A DNA stretch of 64,000 bases from Desulfogranum marinum (GCF_016918565.1 NZ_JAFFQD010000001.1:349604-413603); one strand, 5' to 3'; shown: positions 1 to 9,249, counted from the stretch's first letter. The notes: generated from the sequence alone by a model not told the origin. A program made the numbers and translations.

Positions 1-2
1 GC

Positions 3-1124
3 CTGTTTAACCAAGACAATCGAAAAGAAAAAGTTAACCTGATTGTCGGCGTTTATCGGGATGAAACAGGAGTAACTCCCGTTATGCAGGTTGTGAAGGA
101 CGCTGAGCACGAATTAGCAAAACAAGCGAAATCAAAGTGTTACGGCGAATTATCCGGCAATCTGAAGTTTAATGACCAGATAGCCAGTTTCCTATTGGGT
201 GACAGTGAGAATCTTAACAGGCAGTGCACCATTCAAACCGTGGGTGGTACTGGTGCTTTACGATTGCTCGCAGAGTTCGTTGCTCACCTTTCCCCAGATT
301 CTATTATCTGGAACACAGATCCCGGCTACATCAATCACAAGCCAATAATGGAGAGTGTTGGTCTTACAGTAAAGCCATTTAGATGGCAGCAGCAAGCAGG
401 AGAACTGGATATTCAAACTTGTCTCACCGACTTGGAAGATGCACATGAGGGGGATATCGTATTGCTCCATGGATGTTGCCATAATCCAACCGGAATTGAC
501 CCAACCCCTGAGCAATGGCAACAGTTTGCTGATGTTTTTAAAGCAAAGGGCATTGTTCCCCTTGTCGATATTGCCTATCAGGGATTTGCTGAAGCTCCTG
601 ACAAGGATGCAGCAGGATTAAGGTTGTTTGTTGACCAACTGGACCTGGTCCTTGTTGCAGCCAGTTGCTCAAAGAATATGGGGCTTTACTGTGAACGAAC
701 CGGGGCTGCAATGATAGTAACACCTGACTCCAATAAGTTGCAGAGCATCCGTACCCTTCTGGAGTCTCTTACTCGTGCAAACTACTCGATGCCGCCGGAA
801 CACGGCGCTGCTGTTGCCAACTTGTTATTCGACAACCCCGTTCCATGGCTGAATGAATTATCGGTTTATCGAAACCGTATTAAGCAAACTCGTCAGAAGT
901 TGGGGGCTATTCTGGCCGATCTCAACGCTGCACCCGAACTACAGCTCATTTCGCAACAAAACGGTATGTTTTCCATGCTCCCTCTCACCAAAGAACAGAT
1001 GGCTGTGTTGCGAGAGAAGTATGCTATTTATGGAGTGACCAATGGTCGTATCAATATTGCAGGGCTAAAACAATCACAAATTGAGCCTCTTGCTGAAGCT
1101 CTCGTTGGTGTAATGAACCAATAA
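3..1124 (+). CDS. Aspartate/aromatic amino acid aminotransferase (5' end cut by window)
   Basis: PLP-dependent class I aminotransferase that moves amino groups between aspartate or aromatic amino acids and 2-oxoglutarate, in the cytoplasm. The frame is open from base 3, before the first ATG at 84. The residues upstream of that ATG (VNLIVGVYRDETGVTPV) match the conserved N-terminal segment of the AspC/TyrB family, so the true start lies outside the window and roughly 20-25 residues are missing. The PLP lysine sits in SCSKNMGLYCER (codon 672-674). A CHNPTG motif and a D..Y pair (VDIAYQG) supply cofactor contacts, and a C-terminal GRINIAG carries the substrate-carboxylate arginine. No partner gene is visible. 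Aspartate versus aromatic specificity cannot be decided from motifs alone. Confidence 0.93.
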   Translation: MFNQDNRKEKVNLIVGVYRDETGVTPVMQVVKDAEHELAKQAKSKCYGELSGNLKFNDQIASFLLGDSENLNRQCTIQTVGGTGALRLLAEFVAHLSPDSIIWNTDPGYINHKPIMESVGLTVKPFRWQQQAGELDIQTCLTDLEDAHEGDIVLLHGCCHNPTGIDPTPEQWQQFADVFKAKGIVPLVDIAYQGFAEAPDKDAAGLRLFVDQLDLVLVAASCSKNMGLYCERTGAAMIVTPDSNKLQSIRTLLESLTRANYSMPPEHGAAVANLLFDNPVPWLNELSVYRNRIKQTRQKLGAILADLNAAPELQLISQQNGMFSMLPLTKEQMAVLREKYAIYGVTNGRINIAGLKQSQIEPLAEALVGVMNQ

Positions 1125-1198
1125 AACAGTACGAATAGTCATAACCGAAATTTGTGATACAGGGGCATAAATGCATAATATTTTTTGCTCACTTTTTC

Positions 1199-1444
1199 TA
1201 GCCCCGATTTTTCATCAATAAAATTTTTCGCAGGGCAAGGCACAAACCGCGCAACAGGTAAGCGAAGACTCCGGTAATAAACTACCGCAAGCGGTTAGTA
1301 GCTTAGATCCTGCGGAAAAATCTATTGGCCCGAAAGGGAAACCTTTTGATTGAAAACGAAAAATAGACGGTTAATTAAAACACTCTTCTTTAAACAATAA
1401 TATCAATTATTTGAGTGTAAAATCAAAACGTTCATAAGGAATTC
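1199..1444 (+). repeat. Dispersed structured repeat, copy A
   Basis: A non-coding ~246 bp segment that reappears in inverted orientation at 29750-30012 with high identity along its length. Its core is a large hairpin-like unit: TTTTTCGCAGG near 1222 pairs with CCTGCGGAAAAA near 1310. Inside is a small hairpin, ACTACCGC-AA-GCGGTTAGT. Downstream are CCCGAAAGGG and an AT-rich tail containing AAACAATAATATCAATTA. It fills the space between the convergent aminotransferase and response regulator genes. No ORF is conserved between the copies. It could be a mobile MITE-like element or a structured RNA; neither terminal inverted repeats nor target duplications are evident. Confidence 0.75.
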
Positions 1445-1542
1445 GAGCTGGTGAAGTGTCGGATACAGTAAAAAATATTTGATATTGCCGGCTATCGCTT
1501 GCATCATACTTGCGTTTTCGGGCCAAACCCGAGGCCGCCTGC

Positions 1543-2154
1543 TTATTCTTTCCTTGTGGGCTGGTTCGTCTTCTTCATGAACAGATCCAGCTCCTTGATC
1601 TTTTTCTTGTAACATTCCGGACAGATACCATGGCTCAAGTCACTGCCTGTGGTCTTGCTCAGATACTTTTCAATGCTAATCCAGTTTTCCCCTTTTTCTT
1701 TTGTTGTCGAACTGTCATCACGTATTTTTTTACATTCGCTGCAAATGGACAACAGGTTTTCATACATTTTAAGAGTTTTCTCCATTTTCTGCATGGCCAG
1801 ACAACGTCCAACTCGAAGAATCATCTCATCATAGTCGTAAGGTTTCAGCAAGTAGTCTGTTGCCCCTAGCCGCAGCGCAGCGATTGCCGACTCCAACCGC
1901 CCGTAACCGGTAAGAATAAATACAGCCTGCTCTGGACGCTTTTGCTTGATAGCATCCAGTAAATCAAGACCGTTCATTTCTCCCATTATAAGATCGGTAA
2001 TAATGAGAGAATATTCCTTCTTGGCCAGCTTTTGCAAGGCGATCTCGCCCCCTTCTGCAGAATCTACCAAATATCCCTGGTCGAGTAGGTCCTGCTGCAG
2101 GGTATGGCGTACAATGGGCTCATCATCTACTATTAAAATGGAATGTTGTTCCAT
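1543..2154 (-). CDS. Response regulator: receiver plus C-terminal Cys domain
   Basis: A 203-residue single-receiver regulator. The receiver (1-120) has acidic residues D10/D11, the phosphoacceptor D54 (IITDLIMG), T82 and K104. After a helix there is no DNA-binding or enzymatic output. Instead there is a small domain at about 136-185 with C138-x2-C141, W158 and a SHGICPEC signature (H175, C178, C181), a putative metal-binding module found at the end of many receiver and PAS proteins. Its start overlaps the stop of the upstream kinase gene (TAATG), so the two are translationally coupled and surely form one signalling pair. The output of the Cys domain is unknown. A stand-alone relative is encoded at 16190-16402. 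Confidence 0.9.
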   Translation of the reverse strand: MEQHSILIVDDEPIVRHTLQQDLLDQGYLVDSAEGGEIALQKLAKKEYSLIITDLIMGEMNGLDLLDAIKQKRPEQAVFILTGYGRLESAIAALRLGATDYLLKPYDYDEMILRVGRCLAMQKMEKTLKMYENLLSICSECKKIRDDSSTTKEKGENWISIEKYLSKTTGSDLSHGICPECYKKKIKELDLFMKKTNQPTRKE

Positions 2155-4475
2155 TAGTACCTCACCGTATTTGAAAGTGGCTCAACAGGCAGCAATACCT
2201 TAACCACCGTTCCTTTCCCAGGGGTAGCTTGCACATTGACATCACCGCCATGATTTCGAACAATACTCTGCGACATGGCAAGCCCTGCTCCCCCTCCTCT
2301 TTTCGCAGAACAGGAAGAATCAAGTGGATCCCAAAGCCCCATGACTTCCTCTGCGTTAAGCCCTTGGCCATCATCGGCTATAACTAGTTCGATGTGGTCG
2401 GCGTGACGAGTTGTGGTCAGAATAATAGAGCCTCCGGTTTCCGGTATGCTATTTATGCTTCTGATGATCAAAGAAAGACAAACCTGCTTGAGCTGATCCT
2501 TTGCCCCTACCACCTGAAGCGTCCCTGTGTAGGCAAAATTAAGCGACACCTTATTCTGCTTAAGATATTTCTTTAAAAACAATGCAACACTGTCCAGCAT
2601 TGTATGCAGGTCAAATGCAACTTTTTCTGTTGTTGGCGGCACACTGAAATTTTGAAGATCGCGTACCATTTGCTCGATCCGTTTACATTCATCCAGAGCC
2701 AGCTGCATGAGAGAGGACTCCATCTCACCCATATCAGCCTTGCGAAGTACTCGCTGCAGAACATTCTTTATGCCACAGACAGGACTATTAAATTCATGGG
2801 TAATCGAAGCTGTCAAGGCACCGATTGCGCTGAATTTTTCCGCCTGTATCAGTTGTTTTTGCGTATGTTCTAAATCTCTCTGGATTTTTCTCTGAGCCGA
2901 AATATCCAAAAAAGTAAGCACTATCCCTTTTAACTTTCCAGCGGTGTCCTTGAATGGGACAGCATGCACTGTACAAATCTTTTCCTGCCCATTAATGGTA
3001 CGTTCAACATCCTCCACTATGTTTGCAGCCCCTGCTGCAAACATTTTTAAATAACACTTGGCAGTGTGGCAATGGTTGCATAACCACAACTCTTCACCCG
3101 TTTTTCCCAGTATATTTTCTTCGCTCAAGCCAAGGAAATGGCAAAAGGCCTGATTCACCCTGACGACTCGACACGCAGTTGAAAGCAGGCAAAGAGGAAT
3201 GGCAACGTTATAGATCTGATCAAGTTCATTATACGCCTGTAAGGCTTCTCTTTCGGCCTGTTTTGCGGCAGTAATGTCAAAAGCAGTAACAAGCAAATCG
3301 CCCTGAGCTTGATTTTCCTTCACAACTGACTGTACACTTAACAATACGTTACAATACGTATTGTCCTTCCTGCGCCACAGTCTTTCAACGGGCTGGTTAC
3401 TATCGTCCTGATCACTATTGTTGTTCATCTCAACAACGGAATTGGCTCTGTCGGAAGAGGTGAAAAGCATCTCCCACTGTTTACCGACCAGCTCTTCAGC
3501 CTTATACCCGGTAAGTTTCTCCATGGTGTCATTGACATAGCTGAATATGCCTTGGCTGACAATACCGATTCCCGCTGCAACGGTATCCAGTGCATTTTGC
3601 AAGAGCTGAGTATTTATAAACAGTTCCCGGGTTCGGATTTCAACCATCTTTATCAAACGCTGATTGAACAAATGGAGTTTTTCTTCATACTGTTTTCGTT
3701 CTGATATATCTCGCACTATCCCCTGAACGCCTGCAATCCCCTCTTTTTTATAGTAAGGGGTTGCATGAATCTCCATCCACACAGGCATCCCGTCTTTGCC
3801 GAATGTATGCAGAATGAGGCTTTCCTTGTCCTTACCTGCAAGCAGTTCTGAAAATGCTTTACCGGCAAGTGCATGATCTTCATGGGCTATACCTGAAAGG
3901 TAATGACGGCCATCCCACTCCTCGTGATTGACACCGAGCAACACACTGCTTGCAGGCGACAGGTACGTAATGCGCCCTGTTCTGTCGAGCCTGAAAAAAA
4001 CATCCTGCGATGTTTCAGCAAAGGAACGAAAAAGAGCTTCACTCTGCTCTAGTTGCTGCTGCTGTTTCCTTTGCCTGGTGACTATTCTACCGCTGCCCAT
4101 AGTACCGATCAGTGTCCCCTGGTCATCAAAAAGCGGTGATTTATATACATCCAGATAAAGAAATTTACCTTGGACGTTGCCAAACTCATCAAAGCGTTGC
4201 GCTTTGCGCTCTTTGATAACAACCTGATCTGAATCCATACACAGTTCGCCAAAGGTATGCCAGTTGGGATTGTCAGGGTAAAGTGCCCGTTGTCGATGGG
4301 CAAAAAAGAGATCTGTTTTTCCCAAAGGCTCTTCTATCCCGTCGGCGATCAGCAATTTTTCGCAGACGACACTGTTGACAAAAATATATCGCCCTTCCAG
4401 GTCTTTTGCCCACAGAAGATCCGTAGAATTTTCTGCAAGTAAGCGGTATATACTGTCCTTAGGTAAATTATTCAT
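2154..4475 (-). CDS. Multi-PAS sensor histidine kinase with altered N-box
   Basis: A 773-residue soluble sensor kinase with no membrane segment. It has about four PAS-type sensor domains (roughly 8-135, 144-260, 290-400 and 415-535), then the dimerisation domain with H560 in ITHEFNSP, then an ATPase domain. The last PAS holds a Cys/His cluster (CNHCHTAKC) that could bind metal or sense redox state. G1 (DDGQGL) and G2 (GGGAGL) boxes are present. The N-box, normally NLxxNA, reads SLIIRS: both asparagines are replaced (S668, R672), and these normally coordinate Mg-ATP. The partner regulator at 1543-2154 overlaps by one base. The enzyme may be weak in kinase activity, or act mainly as a phosphatase or scaffold. 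Confidence 0.92.
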   Translation of the reverse strand: MNNLPKDSIYRLLAENSTDLLWAKDLEGRYIFVNSVVCEKLLIADGIEEPLGKTDLFFAHRQRALYPDNPNWHTFGELCMDSDQVVIKERKAQRFDEFGNVQGKFLYLDVYKSPLFDDQGTLIGTMGSGRIVTRQRKQQQQLEQSEALFRSFAETSQDVFFRLDRTGRITYLSPASSVLLGVNHEEWDGRHYLSGIAHEDHALAGKAFSELLAGKDKESLILHTFGKDGMPVWMEIHATPYYKKEGIAGVQGIVRDISERKQYEEKLHLFNQRLIKMVEIRTRELFINTQLLQNALDTVAAGIGIVSQGIFSYVNDTMEKLTGYKAEELVGKQWEMLFTSSDRANSVVEMNNNSDQDDSNQPVERLWRRKDNTYCNVLLSVQSVVKENQAQGDLLVTAFDITAAKQAEREALQAYNELDQIYNVAIPLCLLSTACRVVRVNQAFCHFLGLSEENILGKTGEELWLCNHCHTAKCYLKMFAAGAANIVEDVERTINGQEKICTVHAVPFKDTAGKLKGIVLTFLDISAQRKIQRDLEHTQKQLIQAEKFSAIGALTASITHEFNSPVCGIKNVLQRVLRKADMGEMESSLMQLALDECKRIEQMVRDLQNFSVPPTTEKVAFDLHTMLDSVALFLKKYLKQNKVSLNFAYTGTLQVVGAKDQLKQVCLSLIIRSINSIPETGGSIILTTTRHADHIELVIADDGQGLNAEEVMGLWDPLDSSCSAKRGGGAGLAMSQSIVRNHGGDVNVQATPGKGTVVKVLLPVEPLSNTVRY

Positions 4476-4690
4476 GGCATGAGCAATGGTATTTATCCTG
4501 ACGGGGTTGCAATTATTAGCCTTTGTGAAACAACGCTACACAACAAACCTTGTGCAAAAAGGACAAACATACAAATACACAAAAAGAATCAAGTACATAG
4601 TAGCTGTGACACGTTTGCAAAACAAGTGAAAACAGCCCATACCCAGAGTGAAAACCGGAATACTTCATGGCTCATCCCCCCGAGCTCTGG
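4476..4690. other. Intergenic region without recognisable gene
   Basis: This 215 bp gap separates the GT-B-like gene from the PAS kinase gene and presumably carries the promoter of the kinase/regulator pair. A 50-codon minus-strand ORF (4516-4668) is open but very rich in Phe, Cys and Leu from T-rich sequence. It has no family resemblance that I can see, so I do not call it. Confidence 0.5.
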
Positions 4691-5758
4691 TCAGGCGAGC
4701 CTAAGAAGAAAATCAGCTATATGTTCGGCACCGTTCTCCTGGACCGGAAAAAACGCCTGCCCCTTGAGTGCGATAAGATCATCAAGTTCCTCCGCCCACC
4801 TGCCGCTGTAAAACGCTTCTCTTGTTATCTGCTTCGAGGCCATATGCTCTGCCGCAAACTTGCACAACACTTCAGCCTCCGGAAAATAAGGCCTGGATAT
4901 GTAGGCAAACACACTTCCTGCCTGATAAACCTCGGCCAGGGTGGAATAACCGACTTTGCCAACCACGATATCAGCTGCTGCTACAAGATCCGGATGATAC
5001 ACTGAAGAGCACCGGTCAAGATAACAAATATTGCCATCATTTATCGTTGGCCCCTCATTGCCCGTGACGACAAACGAGTACCCTTTTTTGGCCCGTACCC
5101 CTACCGAGGAAAAGGAATCCCGATTCGTACCGCCCATGGTAACAAGTACCAGTTTGTCGCTGCCTTGACTAAATCTGCTCCGCAACGCCGGCGCTGATGC
5201 TTTTATACTCCTTGCAACCGGCGGGACACGGCAATCACAGCCTATAGACAGGCAGACAGGTTCTGTCTGCACGTGAAAATCGGCCTGTTGAAAAAGGTGA
5301 TCGAGATAGTCTATGTGGCTACGAAGGGAGGCACTTTTCTGTTCATAAGCCGCATAGATCCAATCCCATGTAAAATTTTCCACCAATATCGAAGGAATTT
5401 TTGCCTGTTTTGCAGCCAGGATTCCCAATGGCGCAATATCGCAAATCACCATTCGACATTGAGAAAAGAAAGCAGCGCAAGCCTCTATTTTTGACCGAGT
5501 CAAAGGATAGAAAGTATCCAGGGCTGCTGCTGTGGCTGGAATATTCTCCTCCAGTCCCGTCAGCTGCACCATGCCGATATCAGTGAGTATGGAATGATAG
5601 TTGAAGGGGGCCTGCAAAGATTGGCTGAAAAACCATTTCGGAACAGTGGTGGCAATAACAAACTCCACACTCTCTCTTTTAGCCAGAGCCTGCATCACCG
5701 CTACGGCTCTAGCTGCATGCCCGAAGCCATGAGAGGTAATGCAAAAGCCTATCTTCAT
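4691..5758 (-). CDS. GT-B fold glycosyltransferase-like protein
   Basis: A 355-residue protein with the two-lobed GT-B plan. The N-terminal lobe starts with KIGFCITSHGFGHAAR, a glycine/histidine loop typical of MurG-like and glycosyltransferase-28-type proteins and of the N-terminal domain of arabinokinase-like proteins. The C-terminal lobe has VTMGGTN (about 215) and a donor-binding stretch VVGKVGYSTLAEVYQAG (about 270-286). No signal peptide or membrane segment is present. It starts 5 bases after the sensor kinase gene stops and is the last gene of the radical SAM-kinase-GT operon. Donor and acceptor cannot be predicted. It may modify a lipid, glycan or small molecule. Confidence 0.75.
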   Translation of the reverse strand: MKIGFCITSHGFGHAARAVAVMQALAKRESVEFVIATTVPKWFFSQSLQAPFNYHSILTDIGMVQLTGLEENIPATAAALDTFYPLTRSKIEACAAFFSQCRMVICDIAPLGILAAKQAKIPSILVENFTWDWIYAAYEQKSASLRSHIDYLDHLFQQADFHVQTEPVCLSIGCDCRVPPVARSIKASAPALRSRFSQGSDKLVLVTMGGTNRDSFSSVGVRAKKGYSFVVTGNEGPTINDGNICYLDRCSSVYHPDLVAAADIVVGKVGYSTLAEVYQAGSVFAYISRPYFPEAEVLCKFAAEHMASKQITREAFYSGRWAEELDDLIALKGQAFFPVQENGAEHIADFLLRLA

Positions 5759-5763
5759 GGGCC

Positions 5764-7320
5764 TCAGTTTGGTTCCGCTGGTTGCACAGGCAGAATGATG
5801 GTAAAGCTGCTTCCCACTCCCATTTGACTCTGTACAGTTATCTGTCCGTTGTGCTTTTCAACAATGCTTTTGGCAATAGACAACCCCAGCCCGGTCCCTC
5901 GATTTTTCTCAGTATAAAATGGGGTGAAAATCTGTTCCTGTTTATCAAGCTCAATACCCGGTCCAGTATCATCGACCGTCAACCACACCTGCTCTTGGTC
6001 AATATCAAAACCGGTTTTCATCGTCAACGTCCCGCCTTGTTCCATTGCCTGAATTGCGTTGAAAACAATATTAAAAACGACCTGGTAAATTTGCTCGCTG
6101 TCCATAGAAACAAGTGGCAGATCAGGGGAAAAATCCACCTCAACGGCTATCTGTTTCTTTGCAAATTCTGATTCCATAAAACGCATCACCCGCTCGCCGA
6201 CATTATTTATGAATTCCTGCTTCACGGCACCTTCCCGTGGACGTGCAAAATCAAGAAATTCTCGGACGATGTTATCCAAACGGGTTGTTTCTTCTACGAT
6301 AATGCCGGCAAGATGCTCATTTCCAGGGGCAACAGACGCAATTCGTTTGAGTAAAATTTCCGCAGTGGATCTAACGATACCCAAGGGGTTTTTTATCTCA
6401 TGGGAAACAGAAGCCACCATTTTACCAAGTGATGCCAACCGCTGAGCCTTGTTGAGTTGTTCTTCCAGCTGAATACGTTCTGCTGCGCGCCGAGTCATGG
6501 TACGGTTAGCCTTGACAACTATCAAGCTGAGGATGGCAAAAAGAACGCCCATAATGGATAAAGAAAAAACGATGATCCTGGCCTGGAGCTTGATGATAGC
6601 TTTTAGGTCATCGGAAAGATCCTGGCGAATTTCAACCACACCCATTATTTCGCCGGTACGCTTGCCCAATCGGTCTTCCTGGTGAAAAGGGACAAAGGTT
6701 TTGAGTGTACAAAAAACTTCCGGCATTCCAGGCAGTAAACTGAAAAGCGACCCACCGGTTATGACGATGGTTGTATTCTCTCCCTCCAACGCTTTTTGAT
6801 ATTCGAGACCACCCATATTGAGTTTGCCCATTAATTCCGGCTTGGTCGAATAGCTGATCCTGTTTTCACCTGCATCAAAAATGGTCACAGAATCGATACG
6901 TAATCCACGGGTAATATTACGAACAATCTGGTCAAGACGGTTATACTGTTTTTCTTCGGACAGAGCGATGCGCCCATAGCGAACGACGGTAGGCAAAACA
7001 AATTGAAGAAAAACCTGACGATTAAGATTATCTGCAAAAAGTTGCGAATAGGCCTCGCTTCTTTTGAGCAGTACACTTCGGGCGTTGTTTGAAATCATCC
7101 AGGAAAGGACGAAAGAGGTAATCAGCATAGCCAGCAAGGCTGTAAAGGAAAAATACTTTACCAGCTCAAACGGCAGTAGACCGTCACCTTTTTTTCCGTG
7201 TTTGAAAAAATTTCCCAGCCGATGAATATCAGGACGGGGGATTTTCGCCACATATACCGCAGCGGCGGCATAGAGTTGTTTCGCATGGCGGAGTAAATTG
7301 CCCTGCCATTGATTTTGCAT
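5764..7320 (-). CDS. Membrane-bound sensor histidine kinase
   Basis: A 518-residue kinase with a first membrane helix at about 58-77, a periplasmic sensor region of ~170 residues, a second helix at about 248-269, the H-box at H307 (SVSHEIKNP) and an ATPase domain with an intact N-box (NIVFNAIQAM), DDTGPG and GTGLGL motifs. The sensor region resembles dCache/single-Cache folds only in general outline. The ATG at 7320 has a good ribosome site (GGAAGGA, 4-5 bases upstream). It lies 92 bases inside the end of the radical SAM gene, an unusually long same-strand overlap. No response regulator follows directly, so the partner is probably elsewhere. Confidence 0.9.
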   Translation of the reverse strand: MQNQWQGNLLRHAKQLYAAAAVYVAKIPRPDIHRLGNFFKHGKKGDGLLPFELVKYFSFTALLAMLITSFVLSWMISNNARSVLLKRSEAYSQLFADNLNRQVFLQFVLPTVVRYGRIALSEEKQYNRLDQIVRNITRGLRIDSVTIFDAGENRISYSTKPELMGKLNMGGLEYQKALEGENTTIVITGGSLFSLLPGMPEVFCTLKTFVPFHQEDRLGKRTGEIMGVVEIRQDLSDDLKAIIKLQARIIVFSLSIMGVLFAILSLIVVKANRTMTRRAAERIQLEEQLNKAQRLASLGKMVASVSHEIKNPLGIVRSTAEILLKRIASVAPGNEHLAGIIVEETTRLDNIVREFLDFARPREGAVKQEFINNVGERVMRFMESEFAKKQIAVEVDFSPDLPLVSMDSEQIYQVVFNIVFNAIQAMEQGGTLTMKTGFDIDQEQVWLTVDDTGPGIELDKQEQIFTPFYTEKNRGTGLGLSIAKSIVEKHNGQITVQSQMGVGSSFTIILPVQPAEPN

Positions 7321-9028
7321 ATTCCTTCCAGAGATATCCAGGTTTCAGCCCATGATCAACGACTTCCCAGCACATACGTTCATCACCTTCCCGAGGTCGA
7401 ACAGCATACTGCCAGCTACTGAGATCATATTGTTTAAGAGCCTGTTTAAATGTTAACCGGCCCATGCCCACATCAAGCAGCAACGGGGCAATCCTCCTGT
7501 CTGCTCTGGCATACACGGCCTGCTGTAAAACCCGTTCAGGACGATCGACCTTGATCCGAAAATTGGGCACTTTAGTCAAGGCTTTTCGAAGATACTTTAT
7601 TTTTTGTTTCAACGCCATGACTGACTGGGCAGTGGACTGTTCTCCCGTTGCCTGCTCAGTATCAATCCCTCCAAAAGAACAGTATTGAAAGGGAGTCCAT
7701 GGTTTAGGTACAAAAGAATTCACGGACAGGCTGATTTCCGTTAACCTGCCACGTTTGCGGCCAATGGGTAAAAGTGCTTGCTGTACTTTTTTAACGAGGT
7801 TGACAAACTCCTCAAGATCCTGGTTGGTTTCCGTGGGTAACCCAATCATAAGATAGAGTTTCAAGTGAAAAATCCCTACCTCTGCTAATCTGATGGCAGC
7901 AGAAAGCAGATCCTCTTCACTCAGTCCTTTATTGATGAGCCTGCGTAACCTCTCTGAAGCACCATCTGGAGCGATCGCAACACTTTTGAGATGAGAGGCG
8001 GCGAGCAGTGAGAGTAATTTATCAGAAATATGATCCGCTCGAAGAGAGGAGAACGAAAGCGAGCAGTTATTTGTGTGCAGGTACTGGGCTATGGTATCAA
8101 GGGTTTCGGAGTGAGCCATCTCCATGCCAAGCATTCCTACCCGATCGACACTTGCCGGTCGCTCAGCAAATGCTTTTAAAATTGCTTCACTGTTCCACAA
8201 CCTGGGAGGACGATAGATGTATCCGGCAGCGCAAAAACGACAGCCTCGACTGCAGCCGCGCCCGAGTTCCACCATGTACATATTAAGTTCGGCCTCAGGT
8301 GACAGCAATTGCGAATGTCCTGCTCTTTCCTGTGGCGGAGCTATAACCTTTTTAATTCGAGCCGGGATTCCCGGTGGAGCGGTCACTTGCTCCACTCTTC
8401 CCAGATCATCATAGGCAACAGTATATAGGCTCGGCACATAGCATCCTTGACATTGCCTTGCTATCTGCTGCAAAACATCTTTCCTGTCAGCGCCGGCACA
8501 CTGCTCCACCACAGTGAGCAGACTCGCAAGAATGCCTTCAGCCTCGCCGATAACCATAACATCGGCAAAAGGCGCGAGTGGCTCTGGATTCATAAAAACC
8601 GCCACTCCCCCCAATATCACCAGGGGGCTGCCTGGAGCAATGAAAGCAGCTCTTTTTTCCGCAAACGGTTCGACCCGTCCAGCAGGCAGCATTGCTGCCA
8701 ACCGGGTATAATCCTCTTCAAAACTGATAGAACCACAAATTACAGGGAAATCACAGAGGGCTCGCCCACTTTCAAGAGAGCGAAAAGAGGAACCTGTATC
8801 AGGATAGACAAACCTTTCACAGACAATCCCCTCGTATGCATTGAGCAAATTATAAACAATTTGCAGGCCAAGGTTGGAAACCGCTACGGAATAAGTATTG
8901 GGATAAATTAAGGCAACAGGCAGGCGGTTTGCCCATTTTTTGTGGACAGTACCGATTTCTTTAGCGAGTAAGGGGAACAAGTATACAATACACCGGTTGA
9001 ACTGCACATAAGGTAGAACCAGCACCAT
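7229..9028 (-). CDS. Radical SAM protein with N-terminal corrinoid-binding-like domain
   Basis: A 599-residue protein of the COG1032-type radical SAM group. The 4Fe-4S site is GRGCSRGCRFC (C-x3-C-x2-C) in the middle of the chain. The N-terminal domain (LPVALIYPNTYSVAVSNLG) is the Rossmann-like domain that precedes the radical SAM barrel in B12-binding relatives. A second cysteine cluster closes the protein (CETTLCRRCGIC), perhaps an auxiliary cluster or zinc site. The chosen ATG lacks a strong ribosome site, and the family usually begins near FPLLAKEIGTV, so the first ~20 residues are uncertain. It heads a three-gene operon with a sensor kinase and a GT-like protein. The substrate is unknown. 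Confidence 0.85.
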   Translation of the reverse strand: MVLVLPYVQFNRCIVYLFPLLAKEIGTVHKKWANRLPVALIYPNTYSVAVSNLGLQIVYNLLNAYEGIVCERFVYPDTGSSFRSLESGRALCDFPVICGSISFEEDYTRLAAMLPAGRVEPFAEKRAAFIAPGSPLVILGGVAVFMNPEPLAPFADVMVIGEAEGILASLLTVVEQCAGADRKDVLQQIARQCQGCYVPSLYTVAYDDLGRVEQVTAPPGIPARIKKVIAPPQERAGHSQLLSPEAELNMYMVELGRGCSRGCRFCAAGYIYRPPRLWNSEAILKAFAERPASVDRVGMLGMEMAHSETLDTIAQYLHTNNCSLSFSSLRADHISDKLLSLLAASHLKSVAIAPDGASERLRRLINKGLSEEDLLSAAIRLAEVGIFHLKLYLMIGLPTETNQDLEEFVNLVKKVQQALLPIGRKRGRLTEISLSVNSFVPKPWTPFQYCSFGGIDTEQATGEQSTAQSVMALKQKIKYLRKALTKVPNFRIKVDRPERVLQQAVYARADRRIAPLLLDVGMGRLTFKQALKQYDLSSWQYAVRPREGDERMCWEVVDHGLKPGYLWKEYAKSMAGQFTPPCETTLCRRCGICGENPPS

Positions 9029-9097
9029 CTTGTGGATCCAGGCGTCGACGGTGCAGTTGTTCTGTTAACAGGGAGTCGATTCGATAATGTTATTTTC

Positions 9098-9249
9098 GCC
9101 CGACTCAGGGGGCATACTCACAAAATAAAGTTTGGAGGTAAACGCAGGCTCTAATATCGTATATGTGCCAGTGCTTGTTTTTTAAGCGCCCCCTGATACA
9201 AATAAAATGCCCTCTTCTCGGACAAACTCCTAGTCCGACTCAGGGGCAT
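9098..9249 (-). repeat. Paired CCCCTGAGTCGG motifs after ftsZ
   Basis: Two direct copies of a short motif lie 136 bp apart. On the minus strand they read GCCCCCTGAGTCGGGC near 9112-9097 and GCCCCTGAGTCGGAC near 9247-9233. The first also forms an inverted repeat with TCAGGGGGCGC near 9197-9187. The second is built into the ftsZ terminator hairpin. This looks like a small duplicated hairpin cassette in the 242 bp spacer. Confidence 0.45.
9207..9249 (-). terminator. Rho-independent terminator of the dcw operon
   Basis: On the minus strand, ATGCCC...TCGGAC-loop-GTCCGA...GGGCAT forms an outer 6 bp and an inner 6 bp stem separated by an internal loop, followed by TTTATTT. It stands just after the ftsZ stop (9271) and before the radical SAM gene, the expected position for ending the division operon. 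Confidence 0.7.

Noticed and set aside
4516..4668. 50-codon minus-strand ORF between the GT-like gene and the PAS kinase
   Set aside because: It arises from T-rich sequence (many Phe, Cys and Leu), has no ribosome site worth the name and no family pattern.
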